Source of the DNA: Bacteroidota bacterium
GTDB taxonomy: Bacteria; Bacteroidota; Bacteroidia; Chitinophagales; Chitinophagaceae
Assembly: GCA_018267955.1 (NCBI GenBank)
Contig: JAFDXL010000009.1
Coordinates: 1,080,717 to 1,144,716 of the forward strand
Direction: 5' to 3'
Length of the DNA stretch: 64,000 bases
Shown here: positions 1 through 8,292 of the stretch, in pieces
Position numbering within the stretch: the first letter of the stretch is position 1
Layout: each line of letters begins with the position of its first letter
The notes under the pieces: generated by a model
The model's database searches: none
Seen by the model: only the letters and a program-made list of their open reading frames with translations
What the model was told of the DNA's origin: nothing
Program-made: the position numbers and the translations under genes

Positions 1-650
1 ATACCATCATAGGTAATTACGCGCATGGATGTGATATTATCAGACATGCGTGCGCCATATCCGTAGAATGCCGACATCACCGAATGCACCCCGCAGGAAT
101 TATTACCCAGCATACCGCCTATCGTACAATGGTTGTGTGTAGATGGATCCGGGCCAAAGGTCAATCCCAGCTTTTCAGTCTCCATTTTCATATGATCGAG
201 CACAATGCCGGGTTGCACACGCACCAGTTTATTAGCAGTATCTATCTCTAATATCTTGTTATAGTATTTCGACATATCCATCACCACTGCTACGTTACAG
301 GTTTGCCCCGCAAGGCTGGTACCGCCTCCGCGGGATAATATAGGCGCACTGTATTTCCTGCATATCGCTATGGTCTTGATGATGTCTTCTTTATGCAGTG
401 GTATTACAACACCAATGGGTATTTGCCTGTAGTTAGAACTGTCGGTGGAATACAGCGCTCTCGAGCCATTGTCAAAGCGTACTTCACCCTCGATTACCTT
501 TTTCAGTTCCTGCTCCAGGGCAGGTACATCAATATCGCGTGTATAGGGCGAGGATAGATAATAGTCTTGCGGCGGTGTGGTATTGCTGTCTCCTTTATTT
601 GCATTTGTCTCGGCTATTTTCAGTTCCACTTCATCAGGCTTACTTTCCAT
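1..650 (-). CDS. FAD-linked oxidase, GlcD/D-lactate dehydrogenase type (partial, C-terminus beyond window)
   Basis: Open frame that starts with ATG at 650 and runs off the left edge, giving about 216 N-terminal residues. It shows the PCMH-type FAD-binding fold: a glycine-rich stretch SRGGGTSLAGQ followed by LTFGPDPSTHNHCTIGGM and NNSCG, which in the family bind the FAD pyrophosphate. Members oxidise 2-hydroxy acids such as D-lactate or glycolate; in Bacteroidota they are often long proteins fused to a C-terminal Fe-S (GlcF-like) part, which cannot be seen here. It lies 14 bp after the enolase-superfamily gene on the same strand, so it is probably the third gene of one transcript. The family is clear; the substrate is unknown. 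Confidence 0.85.
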   Translation of the reverse strand, partial: MESKPDEVELKIAETNANKGDSNTTPPQDYYLSSPYTRDIDVPALEQELKKVIEGEVRFDNGSRALYSTDSSNYRQIPIGVVIPLHKEDIIKTIAICRKYSAPILSRGGGTSLAGQTCNVAVVMDMSKYYNKILEIDTANKLVRVQPGIVLDHMKMETEKLGLTFGPDPSTHNHCTIGGMLGNNSCGVHSVMSAFYGYGARMSDNITSMRVITYDG

Positions 651-664
651 AATTCGTAGTAGAT

Positions 665-1786
665 TTATATTATCCTGTATTTTTCGGCGTCGGCTTGTTT
701 TATATCCAGTCCCAATCCGGGCCTTGTCATATCTGGTTGTATGATTCCATCCACAGGTTGCACAACGCCTTTGAAAAACATGTTTTCTATTCGCACATGG
801 TCATAAAAAAATTCTGCTATATAGAATGCCGGCAATGATAATGCTGCATGTAAATGCACGGCCGGCGCACAATGAGAAGAATAGGGCAATTGATAACTTT
901 CGCATAGATGCCCGGCTTTGATAAAACCTGTAATGCCACCGCAGCGTGTAGCATCACCCTGCAATACATCTACAGCACCGGCTTCCAGCATGGCATTAAA
1001 ATAAGGCAGGTTATATCCATATTCTCCTGCAGCTATCTTCATAGAAAAAGGCGCGTGCTCCCGTAATAGCTTCAGTCCTTTCAGATCGCTACTTGGTACA
1101 GGCTCCTCAAACCAGCTGATGTTATAGCGTTCATATTCATTCGCTTTTTGTAATGCTTCTTTCGCGGTGTATGCTCCATTCGCATCAATAAATAATTCGG
1201 CGGTTCCTATAGTATCCCTTGCCAGTTTTATTCTCGTAATATCCCTGTCTGGCTCTGCACCTATCTTTATCTTCACATGGTTTATTCCGCTTGCTACCCA
1301 CCCGGCCAATTGATTCTCCAGTTCCGCATCTATATAAGAGGTAAAGCCACCGCTGCCATATAAAAGCATCCCGTCTTTTACTTTCCCCAATAAAGAAATC
1401 AATGGCAACTCAAGCACATGTGCTTTTAGGTCCCAAAGGGCAATATCTACTGCCGATACAGCCATCATTGCAATACCACACTGTCCATCATTACGTATTG
1501 CTTTGATCATATCTTCTGTAAAAGCAGGCGCCAGCATTGCATCTTTACCTACTACCAGGTCTTTCAGCGTAGCGTCTATTACTTCAGCAATAGCTTTATG
1601 TCCGTAAGTGTAGCCAATGCCTTTTGCATTACCTGCATATACTTCTACCAATATCATCGTGGTGCTGTGCCATTCTATGGTACCATCAGCCTCGGGCATA
1701 CTGGTAGGTATGCTATAAACAGATACCGTCATTTTTTCAATGATCACGGCATCGCCCGGCGAATATGGAAGATCATAACCGGTCAT
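665..1786 (-). CDS. Mandelate racemase / muconate lactonizing-type enolase superfamily enzyme
   Basis: A 373-residue protein with an N-terminal capping domain (about residues 15-140) and a C-terminal barrel. Visible catalytic elements are KIK (K172, K174), metal ligands D201 (FIDANGAY), E227 (WFEEPVP) and E254 (AAGEYGY), then D278 (LQGDATRCGG) and H305 (SSHCAPAVHLH). The Asp-His pair is typical of the mandelate racemase subgroup, which abstracts the alpha proton of a carboxylate to racemise or dehydrate acid sugars. The start lies 2 bp after the stop of the TPP enzyme, so the two are co-transcribed. ATG at 1786 is chosen; an internal Met at residue 19 is another possible start. Specificity cannot be read from the sequence; sugar-acid dehydratase is a reasonable guess. 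Confidence 0.88.
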   Translation of the reverse strand: MTGYDLPYSPGDAVIIEKMTVSVYSIPTSMPEADGTIEWHSTTMILVEVYAGNAKGIGYTYGHKAIAEVIDATLKDLVVGKDAMLAPAFTEDMIKAIRNDGQCGIAMMAVSAVDIALWDLKAHVLELPLISLLGKVKDGMLLYGSGGFTSYIDAELENQLAGWVASGINHVKIKIGAEPDRDITRIKLARDTIGTAELFIDANGAYTAKEALQKANEYERYNISWFEEPVPSSDLKGLKLLREHAPFSMKIAAGEYGYNLPYFNAMLEAGAVDVLQGDATRCGGITGFIKAGHLCESYQLPYSSHCAPAVHLHAALSLPAFYIAEFFYDHVRIENMFFKGVVQPVDGIIQPDMTRPGLGLDIKQADAEKYRII

Positions 1787-1788
1787 TG

Positions 1789-3573
1789 CTATGCTTTAGG
1801 AAAATATTCGTCTATTACATCTTTATAGGTTTGTTTGATCATTTCCCATCTGTTCACGTCTCCCTTCACTATCGATTTCAAAAAGTCTTTGGCTTGCTGA
1901 AAATTTATATGCGGTGGTAATGGCGGCACATTCGGGTCAGTTACAGCTTCCAGTATCACCGGCCTGTCTGCGCTCATTGCCTGTGCTATGGCATCTGCAA
2001 CATCATCCGGGTTATCTACGCGAATGCCTTTAAGGCCTAGCATATCTGCATACTGCGCATATTTAAAATCGGGTACATTCTGCGATCCCTCAAATTTTGG
2101 CTCACCTGCCATTACACGCTGCTCCCAGCTCACCATATTCAGGTCATGGTTATTAAGTACCAATACTATCAATCTCGGATCCTGCCAGTGCTTCCAATAT
2201 TTGGCAATGGTGATCATTTCATTGATGCCCATCATTTGCATAGCGCCATCTCCTACCAATGCTATGGAAACTCTTTCGGGATAGGCAAACTTTGCCGCTA
2301 TTGCATAAGGCACACCAGGGCACATCGTAGCCAGGTTGCCCGATAACGATGCTTTCATTCCTTCTCTTAATTTCAGGTCCCGCGCAAACCAGCTTGCGGT
2401 CGATCCGGAATCAGCACTCAATATGCAGTTGTCAGGCAATCGTTTGGATAATTCCCAAAACACTCGTTGCGGGTTCAGCGGATCAGCGGTGTTCATAGCA
2501 CGGGCTTCCATCAGCTTCCACCATTTAGCTATTTCTTTTTCTATTTGTTCTCGCCAGCTTCTGTCTTCTTTTCTTTTCAGCAACGGTATCAACGCTTGCA
2601 GCGTATGTTTACTGTCACCATGCAGGTTTATATCTACCGGGTAGCGTATGCCCAGCATTCGTCCGTCTATATCTATTTGCACCGCTTTCGCAGCTCCTTC
2701 CTTTGGCAGGAATTCTGAATAAGGGAAGCTGGTACCTACCATCAGCAATGTATCGCATTCCATCATCAGGTCGTAGCTGGGCTTGGTACCCAGCAGTCCT
2801 ATAGAACCGGTTACATAAGGTAGTTCATCAGGTAATACGGCCCTTCCCAATAAAGCTTTGGCAACGCCGGCGCCCAGCAGTTCGACCACTTTTTTTACTT
2901 CTTCTCTCGCCTCCATTGCACCTGCACCTACCAGTATGGCCACTTTCTTTCCTTCGTTTAATAATTGCGCTGCTCGCAGCAAGTCTTCCTCTGTAGGTAT
3001 TATTACCGGTTTTGAATATCCCACGCTGGAATGTATGGTACCATGGCTGCGTGCCGGTTCCTGGTAATCAAGTTCCTGCAGGTCATTGGGCAATATCACG
3101 CAGGTAACAGTTCTTTCCGCCTTGGCTATCCGGAAGGCACGGTCTATTAAATGCCGCACCTGCGATGGTTCTGTTGCCATTTGCACAAACTCACCGGCTA
3201 CATCTTTAAACAGGTTCACAAGATCTACTTCCTGCTGGTAGTTACCTCCCAATGCAGCACGCGCCTGTTGTCCTACAATGGCTACTACCGGCTGATGATC
3301 CATTTTGGCATCGTACAATCCATTCAATAAGTGTATAGCTCCAGGCCCGGATGTGGCAATACACACTCCTGTTTCCCCGGTAAACTTAGCATGGGCACAA
3401 GCCATAAAAGCGGCCATCTCTTCGTGCCGCACTTGTATAAAGTCTATCTTATCTTCTGATTTTCTGAGGGATTCCATTACCCCGTTGATACCATCTCCCG
3501 GATAACCAAATACGCGCCTTACTCCCCATTGGTACATCCGGTCAACAATGAAGTCGCTGGTATTTATTGCCAT
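1789..3573 (-). CDS. Thiamine pyrophosphate-dependent enzyme, pyruvate oxidase/dehydrogenase (PoxB-like)
   Basis: A 594-residue cytosolic protein with the three-domain architecture of the acetolactate synthase/pyruvate oxidase family. The N-terminal pyrimidine-binding domain has VRHEEMAAF near residue 50, whose Glu activates TPP. A middle FAD/structural domain follows, then a C-terminal pyrophosphate-binding domain with LVGDGAMQMMG and, downstream, VLNNHDLN, the GDG...NN TPP/Mg2+ motif. The tail INFQQAKDFLKSIVKGD resembles PoxB-type oxidases more than biosynthetic acetolactate synthases. It is the first gene of the minus-strand unit and is divergent from the TetR gene. Probable reaction: oxidative decarboxylation of pyruvate or another 2-oxo acid (family knowledge); coupling to the two downstream enzymes is inference. 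Confidence 0.85.
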   Translation of the reverse strand: MAINTSDFIVDRMYQWGVRRVFGYPGDGINGVMESLRKSEDKIDFIQVRHEEMAAFMACAHAKFTGETGVCIATSGPGAIHLLNGLYDAKMDHQPVVAIVGQQARAALGGNYQQEVDLVNLFKDVAGEFVQMATEPSQVRHLIDRAFRIAKAERTVTCVILPNDLQELDYQEPARSHGTIHSSVGYSKPVIIPTEEDLLRAAQLLNEGKKVAILVGAGAMEAREEVKKVVELLGAGVAKALLGRAVLPDELPYVTGSIGLLGTKPSYDLMMECDTLLMVGTSFPYSEFLPKEGAAKAVQIDIDGRMLGIRYPVDINLHGDSKHTLQALIPLLKRKEDRSWREQIEKEIAKWWKLMEARAMNTADPLNPQRVFWELSKRLPDNCILSADSGSTASWFARDLKLREGMKASLSGNLATMCPGVPYAIAAKFAYPERVSIALVGDGAMQMMGINEMITIAKYWKHWQDPRLIVLVLNNHDLNMVSWEQRVMAGEPKFEGSQNVPDFKYAQYADMLGLKGIRVDNPDDVADAIAQAMSADRPVILEAVTDPNVPPLPPHINFQQAKDFLKSIVKGDVNRWEMIKQTYKDVIDEYFPKA

Positions 3574-3657
3574 AATACTTGAGATTTACAGGCACGAGGG
3601 CAACAAAATCAAGCCATCAAAACATTTTCTTCCGATGCTGCCATTGGATAAATATTT

Positions 3658-3688
3658 TTTGTAAATAATACCGAAAGGTATAATTTTG
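3658..3688 (+). promoter_or_regulatory. Promoter of the TetR gene with embedded operator 1
   Basis: TTTG at 3658-3661, a 19-bp spacer, then TAATTTTG at 3681-3688 matches the Bacteroidota promoter consensus exactly. The palindrome ATACCGAAAGGTAT occupies 3668-3681, between the two boxes and touching the second. A bound dimer would block the polymerase, so autorepression by the TetR protein is the simplest reading. Confidence 0.75.
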
Positions 3689-3704
3689 TATCGCAGAAGT
3701 AAAA

Positions 3705-4289
3705 ATGAAGAAGTCAGAAAGAACGAAACAGTTTATCGTAGAGCAGGTAGCGCCCATATTCAATATCAAGGGATATGCAGGTACTTCCTTGTCCGACATG
3801 ACTTCTGCTACCGGCCTTACCAAAGGAAGCATTTATGGCAATTTCTCGGGCAAAGACGATGTAGCGCTTGCTGCATTCGACTATAATCTTGCGAAGCTGC
3901 AACATATTATTTCCGGCGAAATGAGTAAACAAACCGACACCCGCGATAAACTACTGGTATATGTAACGGCTTATGAAAATTACCTGCGCCTGCCTTTCCC
4001 TCAAGGTGGCTGCCCGATACTCAATACAGCGATTGAAGCGGACGATACACACCCCAAACTGAAACAAAGAGCGGCCAAAGCAATAGAAAGCTGGAAGGCA
4101 AAGATCGTTGACCTGGTTGAGGCAGGAATAGAGGAAGGAGCATTTAAAAAGACTACGGATGCAGAAGCTACAGCCTTATCTATTATAGCGTTGATAGAGG
4201 GCAGCATCATGATCACCAAAGCAACGGGAAAGATCAATTATAAATCAGCGATCATGAAAACGGTGGAAAATATCATTAACGAGCTTTAA
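3705..4289 (+). CDS. TetR/AcrR family transcriptional repressor
   Basis: A 194-residue protein. Residues about 5-50 form the TetR helix-turn-helix: KGYAGTSLSDMTSATGLTKG followed by SIYGNFSGKDD. The C-terminal half is a TetR_C ligand-binding domain; PFPQGGCPILNTAIEAD is a signature of the YxaF/AcrR-type C-domain seen in Bacteroidota and Proteobacteria. It is followed on the same strand by an SDR gene and an MFS exporter, and a copy of the same ATACC-N4-GGTAT palindrome precedes each of the three genes. The inferred role is a ligand-released repressor of itself, the oxidoreductase and the exporter. The inducer is unknown. Confidence 0.92.
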   Translation: MKKSERTKQFIVEQVAPIFNIKGYAGTSLSDMTSATGLTKGSIYGNFSGKDDVALAAFDYNLAKLQHIISGEMSKQTDTRDKLLVYVTAYENYLRLPFPQGGCPILNTAIEADDTHPKLKQRAAKAIESWKAKIVDLVEAGIEEGAFKKTTDAEATALSIIALIEGSIMITKATGKINYKSAIMKTVENIINEL

Positions 4290-4308
4290 ATTTTTTTTAC
4301 TAAACAAA

Positions 4309-4322
4309 ATACCGAACGGTAT
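4309..4322 (+). promoter_or_regulatory. TetR operator 2, upstream of the SDR gene
   Basis: Palindrome ATACCGAACGGTAT, differing from operator 1 in one spacer base. It overlaps a -7-like box TATATTTT at 4320-4327 (consensus TAnnTTTG, last base off), the same geometry as at the tetR promoter. A weak TTTA lies 19 bp upstream. Confidence 0.7.
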
Positions 4323-4351
4323 ATTTTAAACACTAACTAAATATCAAAATA

Positions 4352-5086
4352 ATGACTACACAAACTATCCTCATTACAGGAGGAACCGCAGGCATTGGCT
4401 TTGCAATGGCAAAATTATTTTCTGAACAGGGCCATAAAGTGATTATCACCGGCCGCAACGAGGAGCGGCTCAACAATGCCACAAGCCAGTTGAAGAATGT
4501 TACCGGCATACAATGCGATGTTACCTGCGAAAAAGAAGTAGATGACCTGGTAGCTGTTATCAACAGCCAGTTCCAGGATCTCTCTATGCTGATCAATAAT
4601 GCCGGTAGTGCGTTCTATTACAAGCTATACCCCGGTGCGCTGGCATTTGACAAAGCAAGCCGCGAGATCATGACCAATTACCTGTCTATTATCAGCCTTA
4701 CCGAAAAACTATTGCCCTTATTAAATATGCAGCCACAGGCAGCGATCGTCAATGTCAGCTCTATCGCAGCCTTTGCTCCCGGCACCAGGCTGGCTACTTA
4801 TTCTGCAAGCAAAGCTGCTTTGCATTCCTACACGCAGTCATTGCGCTATACCTTATTATCCACCAATATCCGTGTATACGAATTGATGCCTCCCCTCGTG
4901 AATACAGAGTTCTCTAAAGAAATAGGAGGCGAAAACGGCATATCTCCCGCAGCTGTTGCTGAAGCATTACATGAGGCATTAGAAAAGAATACCTACGAGA
5001 TACATGTGGGCAATACAGCACAGATATATGCTTTGTCCCGCCAATCGCAGGAAGAGGCTTTAAAAGCAATGAATGCAGCCCGTTAA
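4352..5086 (+). CDS. Short-chain dehydrogenase/reductase (SDR), DltE-like
   Basis: A 244-residue classical SDR. The Rossmann nucleotide-binding motif is TGGTAGIG (residues about 8-15), INNAG follows near residue 85, and the catalytic Ser and YxxxK are in VSSIAAFAPG and YSASKAAL (about residue 150). It would catalyse an NAD(P)-dependent oxidation or reduction of a small carbonyl or alcohol; the substrate cannot be predicted. It lies between the TetR gene and the exporter with its own copy of the operator, so it is probably part of an inducible detoxification unit. ATG at 4352 is used and no Shine-Dalgarno is seen, as usual in this phylum. Confidence 0.9.
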   Translation: MTTQTILITGGTAGIGFAMAKLFSEQGHKVIITGRNEERLNNATSQLKNVTGIQCDVTCEKEVDDLVAVINSQFQDLSMLINNAGSAFYYKLYPGALAFDKASREIMTNYLSIISLTEKLLPLLNMQPQAAIVNVSSIAAFAPGTRLATYSASKAALHSYTQSLRYTLLSTNIRVYELMPPLVNTEFSKEIGGENGISPAAVAEALHEALEKNTYEIHVGNTAQIYALSRQSQEEALKAMNAAR

Positions 5087-5095
5087 TCTTTTTAT

Positions 5096-5125
5096 CCAAT
5101 AATATACCAATCGGTATATTATTGG
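5096..5125 (+). promoter_or_regulatory. TetR operator 3 within a perfect 30-bp inverted repeat
   Basis: The core ATACCAATCGGTAT (5104-5117) matches the other two operators. Here the symmetry extends to 13-bp arms: CCAATAATATACC, a 4-bp centre AATC, then GGTATATTATTGG. A -7-like TATTATTG overlaps the right arm at 5117-5124. It lies 17 bp before the exporter ATG at 5143. Confidence 0.72.
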
Positions 5126-5142
5126 ATTTTAAAACTCATCTT

Positions 5143-6681
5143 ATGCGCAGAACCATACTTATAATAACGGTTATAGCGGCGGCCGTAATGGAGCTGATAG
5201 ATACATCCATTGTCAACGTAGCCTTATCGCACATGAGTGGTAACCTCGGCGCTACCATTGAGGATGCATCCTGGGTTATCACGTCTTACGCTATAGCCAA
5301 TGTGATCATCATCCCGCTTACCAGCTTTTTGTCTGCATTACTGGGCCGGCGTAATTATTACATAGGCTCGGTGATAGCATTTACATTTTTTTCATTCATG
5401 TGCGGGCAGGCAAGTAATATATGGATGTTAGTGATCTTCCGGTTCCTGCAGGGCATGGGCGGTGGTGCACTACTCTCCATTTCACAAACGATAGTCTTTG
5501 AACAGTACCCGAAAGAAAAACAAAATATAGCTAGTGCGTTGTTTGGGGTTGGTGTATTTGTAGGGCCTACTATAGGGCCTACGCTTGGAGGTTATATTAC
5601 AGAACATTTCTCCTGGCCATGGATATTCTATATCAATGTTCCTATCGGCATTTTGGTAACAACCGTCTGCCTCATACTCCTTGCTGAGCCAAAGACTAAA
5701 CCTATAGTTGCTAAGGTCGATTGGATAGGAATTGCTTTGCTGGCGATAGGCGTCAGTTGCTTGCAAACGGTACTGGAGCGCGGTGAAACAGAAGATTGGT
5801 TCGCAACTACCTATATCATTTGGCTATCAGTGATCGCCTTCTTTGGCATCTTGTTATTTATCCGGTGGGAGCTTACCACAGATCATCCTGCGGTTAACCT
5901 GCGTGTACTCAAAAGCAGGAACCTGAGCATCGCGGCCATCCTTACTTTCGTATCAGGGGTTGGTATTTATAGTTCTGTTTTCCTTACACCGGTATTTGTA
6001 CAACGCTTGCTGAATTTTACACCTACGCAAACAGGTTTATTACTCTTACCGGGTGCTGTATTAGCCATTGGCGGATTAATGATCTCTGCACGTGTTTTGC
6101 AAAAAGGTGTTTCTCCCATTGTTATTATCGTCACGGGGATGGCCGGATTCATATTATTCACCTGGCAAATGTCAAGGCTTAGTGTAGATAGCAATGGCGG
6201 TGATATTACTACATCACTTATCTGGCGCGGCGTTGGGCTGGCATTGATAACAGTGCCATTAACTACCCTGGCAGTTTCTTCGCTGGATCCTAAAGATATT
6301 CCGCAGGGTGCTGCACTTAATAATATGATGCGGCAATTGGGAGGTTCATTCGGTATTGCTATAGTCAACACCTTCCTTACTTATAGGAATGCCACGCATA
6401 GAACTGTACTTGTGTCTCATATTACTACAGACAATCCTTTGGCAGTGGCCAGGCTCAATAGCTATACCCAATATTTTTTAGCAAAAGGCTACAATGCCTA
6501 TAATGCAAAACACATGGCTTTAGGTGTACTGGACAAAGTGGTAACACAACAATCAAATGTGATGAGTTTCTCAGATGCCTTCCTTTTGCTGACAGTAATA
6601 TTTATTGCAGCATTACCCTTATTATTCTATTCCGGCAAAATGAAAGCCGGGGTTTCCAAAGTTTCCATATCTGATCATTAA
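5143..6681 (+). CDS. MFS drug exporter, DHA2 (EmrB/QacA) family
   Basis: About 512 residues with 14 hydrophobic segments, the DHA2 topology. Family motifs include ELIDTSIVNVALSHM in helix 1 (motif D1), LSALLGRRNYY after helix 2 (motif A), FRFLQGMGGGAL in helix 4 (motif B) and GPTIGPTLGGYI in helix 5 (motif C, typical of antiporters). It exports hydrophobic compounds against protons across the inner membrane. An in-frame TTG at 5122 would add seven residues but lies inside the operator, so ATG 5143 is preferred. The 3' end overlaps the convergent DUF488 gene by 4 bp. EmrA and outer-membrane partners are not adjacent. Confidence 0.92.
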   Translation: MRRTILIITVIAAAVMELIDTSIVNVALSHMSGNLGATIEDASWVITSYAIANVIIIPLTSFLSALLGRRNYYIGSVIAFTFFSFMCGQASNIWMLVIFRFLQGMGGGALLSISQTIVFEQYPKEKQNIASALFGVGVFVGPTIGPTLGGYITEHFSWPWIFYINVPIGILVTTVCLILLAEPKTKPIVAKVDWIGIALLAIGVSCLQTVLERGETEDWFATTYIIWLSVIAFFGILLFIRWELTTDHPAVNLRVLKSRNLSIAAILTFVSGVGIYSSVFLTPVFVQRLLNFTPTQTGLLLLPGAVLAIGGLMISARVLQKGVSPIVIIVTGMAGFILFTWQMSRLSVDSNGGDITTSLIWRGVGLALITVPLTTLAVSSLDPKDIPQGAALNNMMRQLGGSFGIAIVNTFLTYRNATHRTVLVSHITTDNPLAVARLNSYTQYFLAKGYNAYNAKHMALGVLDKVVTQQSNVMSFSDAFLLLTVIFIAALPLLFYSGKMKAGVSKVSISDH

Positions 6682-7040
6682 GACTCATATTTCTTTTGCA
6701 GGAACACCTGCAGCACAAGTGCATGATTATGTTTCGTATCTTTTGCCGCATACACCAGGGTGATCAATTTTTTATCCTGGTGATTTTCTATAAACTCATC
6801 AACGCTTTCGTTTTTTCGAAGCTCTGCCTTGTATTGTTTTTGAAATTCATCCCAGCGCTCCGGGTCGTGACCGAACCATTTCCTTAGTGCGGACGATGGT
6901 GCCAGCTCTTTCGCCCATTCATCGATGGCTGCATGTTTCTTATCAACACCTCTTGGCCATAATCTATCCACCAGTACCCGAAAGCCGTCTTTGTCGGAGG
7001 CATCTTCGTATGCCCGCTTTTTTATTATCCTGGGTTTCAA
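6678..7040 (-). CDS. DUF488 (YeaO-like) protein
   Basis: A 120-residue small cytosolic protein matching the DUF488/YeaO family: an N-terminal KRAYEDASDKDGFRVLVDRLWPRGV, then LRKWFGHDPERWDEF and a C-terminal LITLVYAAKD. The conserved Arg/Trp/His residues are present, but the biochemical function of the family is not established. It is alone on the minus strand and overlaps the stop of the exporter gene by 4 bp, so the pair is convergent with no room for a terminator. Confidence 0.88.
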   Translation of the reverse strand: MKPRIIKKRAYEDASDKDGFRVLVDRLWPRGVDKKHAAIDEWAKELAPSSALRKWFGHDPERWDEFQKQYKAELRKNESVDEFIENHQDKKLITLVYAAKDTKHNHALVLQVFLQKKYES

Positions 7041-7198
7041 TGTTTTCTATTTATTTTGATTTAATACCCCCACAAATATATGCCAGCACTTTACGAATTT
7101 AATTTGATTTCATTTGTAAACTTAACGCCCGGTTTTAATAAGATTTAACAAAAACAAATATTGCACACTGAACTTTCCGAGTTAATTTGCGACGTTTT

Positions 7199-7206
7199 TA
7201 TATTTG
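7199..7206 (+). promoter_or_regulatory. Probable -7 promoter box upstream of the efflux region
   Basis: TATATTTG matches the Bacteroidota TAnnTTTG box perfectly, 46 bp before ATG 7252. No TTTG is found at the expected spacing (the nearest is at 7186), so only half the promoter is supported. The 211-bp gap 7041-7251 otherwise shows only AT-rich sequence. Confidence 0.45.
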
Positions 7207-7251
7207 TCCTGAACCGTTTCGCCAAAGAATTGCTTTAATGCGTTAATAGTC

Positions 7252-7602
7252 ATGCTATTAAATTTGATGTACTTTTTGCTGGTATTATTTCAGTCCTTCC
7301 ACACCGGTGGGGCGCAAATAGCGGCACATACATACAAAGAAGCATTATGCGTTTCAGATGTTCAGCAGTTTGCTCATAAAACACATACCGCCAAAACATT
7401 TACCACTATTATTGGTATCGAAGAAACAGAAGATACAGACCACGCTTCTGCAGATGCCATTAACCCTGGTATACTTATCTCAGCATCCAACGTCTTTTTA
7501 AATACGCCTGCTCCATTAATGAGTATCGGCCATTCAGGTGTGCCGCCATCATCCTTATTGGGCAAACGCCTTTTTGTATTGCATCACAATTTCCGTGTCT
7601 GA
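7252..7602 (+). CDS. Small secreted protein of unknown function, upstream of RND pump
   Basis: A 116-residue protein. The N-terminus MLLNLMYFLLVLFQSFHTGGAQ looks like a signal peptide; the mature part is hydrophilic with several His (AAHTYKE, FAHKTHTAK, DHAS, HHNF). I do not recognise a family. The gene lies between a promoter-like box and the RND pump genes on the same strand, with a second small secreted protein following at 7688. Small exported proteins upstream of RND pumps are common in Bacteroidota; a periplasmic accessory or metal-contacting role is only inference. The length of the frame and its position between promoter and operon support it as a gene, but evidence is moderate. Confidence 0.55.
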   Translation: MLLNLMYFLLVLFQSFHTGGAQIAAHTYKEALCVSDVQQFAHKTHTAKTFTTIIGIEETEDTDHASADAINPGILISASNVFLNTPAPLMSIGHSGVPPSSLLGKRLFVLHHNFRV

Positions 7603-7687
7603 TAATTTTGGTATGTTTTAACAACAACGCATAAACCACAACCATTTTTTTCAGTCAATACAATCTCCAATATTCTCCATTAAGCCA

Positions 7688-8161
7688 ATGCGCTTAGCAC
7701 TTACAAGATCAGTTTACATTTTGAGCATCCTGCTCATTAGTTTCTATTGCATCTGGGGCAATGATACCCGGGCGCAGGGATTCTTGTATAGCTATACGCA
7801 ACATTCCGGCTTCACGCGTGGAGAAACACATGCCAATTACCAGGGCCAGACCTTAAAGCTTTTAAAGCGGTCGAAGCTTGCTAAAGTAAGTGTTGTACAA
7901 AACAAAAGGGTCTTCAAACCCAAAAAAATAGTACTGCGCAAAGAGAAGGGCACCATTAGCACTTCTGAGAATGAGGATGATGACGATGACCAGGTATCTA
8001 TCAAAAAATACCATGCTGCGGCCAGCACCCTTACTGCCTTTGGCCTCACTTCATCTACAGCTTCCTTTTCCGCACATATAAAAGAATTCCTGCCATCCTG
8101 CAGGCCATTCTTATACCCTTCATCTCTCAGGTACATCCTGCTCCGCGTCATACGCATTTGA
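7688..8161 (+). CDS. Small secreted protein with acidic run, unknown function
   Basis: A 157-residue protein. MRLALTRSVYILSILLISFYCIWG is a plausible signal peptide. The mature part is strongly basic near residues 55-90 (many Lys/Arg), then has an acidic run SENEDDDDDQ, and ends in a hydrophobic/basic tail LRYILLRVIRI. No family is recognised. The basic and acidic segments are low complexity, so a spurious frame cannot be fully excluded. It lies 131 bp before the RND adaptor gene on the same strand and may share its transcript with the preceding small gene. Confidence 0.5.
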   Translation: MRLALTRSVYILSILLISFYCIWGNDTRAQGFLYSYTQHSGFTRGETHANYQGQTLKLLKRSKLAKVSVVQNKRVFKPKKIVLRKEKGTISTSENEDDDDDQVSIKKYHAAASTLTAFGLTSSTASFSAHIKEFLPSCRPFLYPSSLRYILLRVIRI

Positions 8162-8292
8162 TATCACATCCTGCCGGCAATATCATGTCGGCATTTGGCA
8201 TTTACCATGCCCTGTCGCTGCATACCGGCAATGTTCATACACATCCGGAATATTAGCAAGTAAACAAATCAATTAAGGACTCATACAATTTT

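Noticed and set aside
5122-5142. TTG 5122 as start of the MFS exporter
   Set aside because: It lies in the right arm of the TetR operator and the -7 box; ATG 5143 gives the normal N-terminus.
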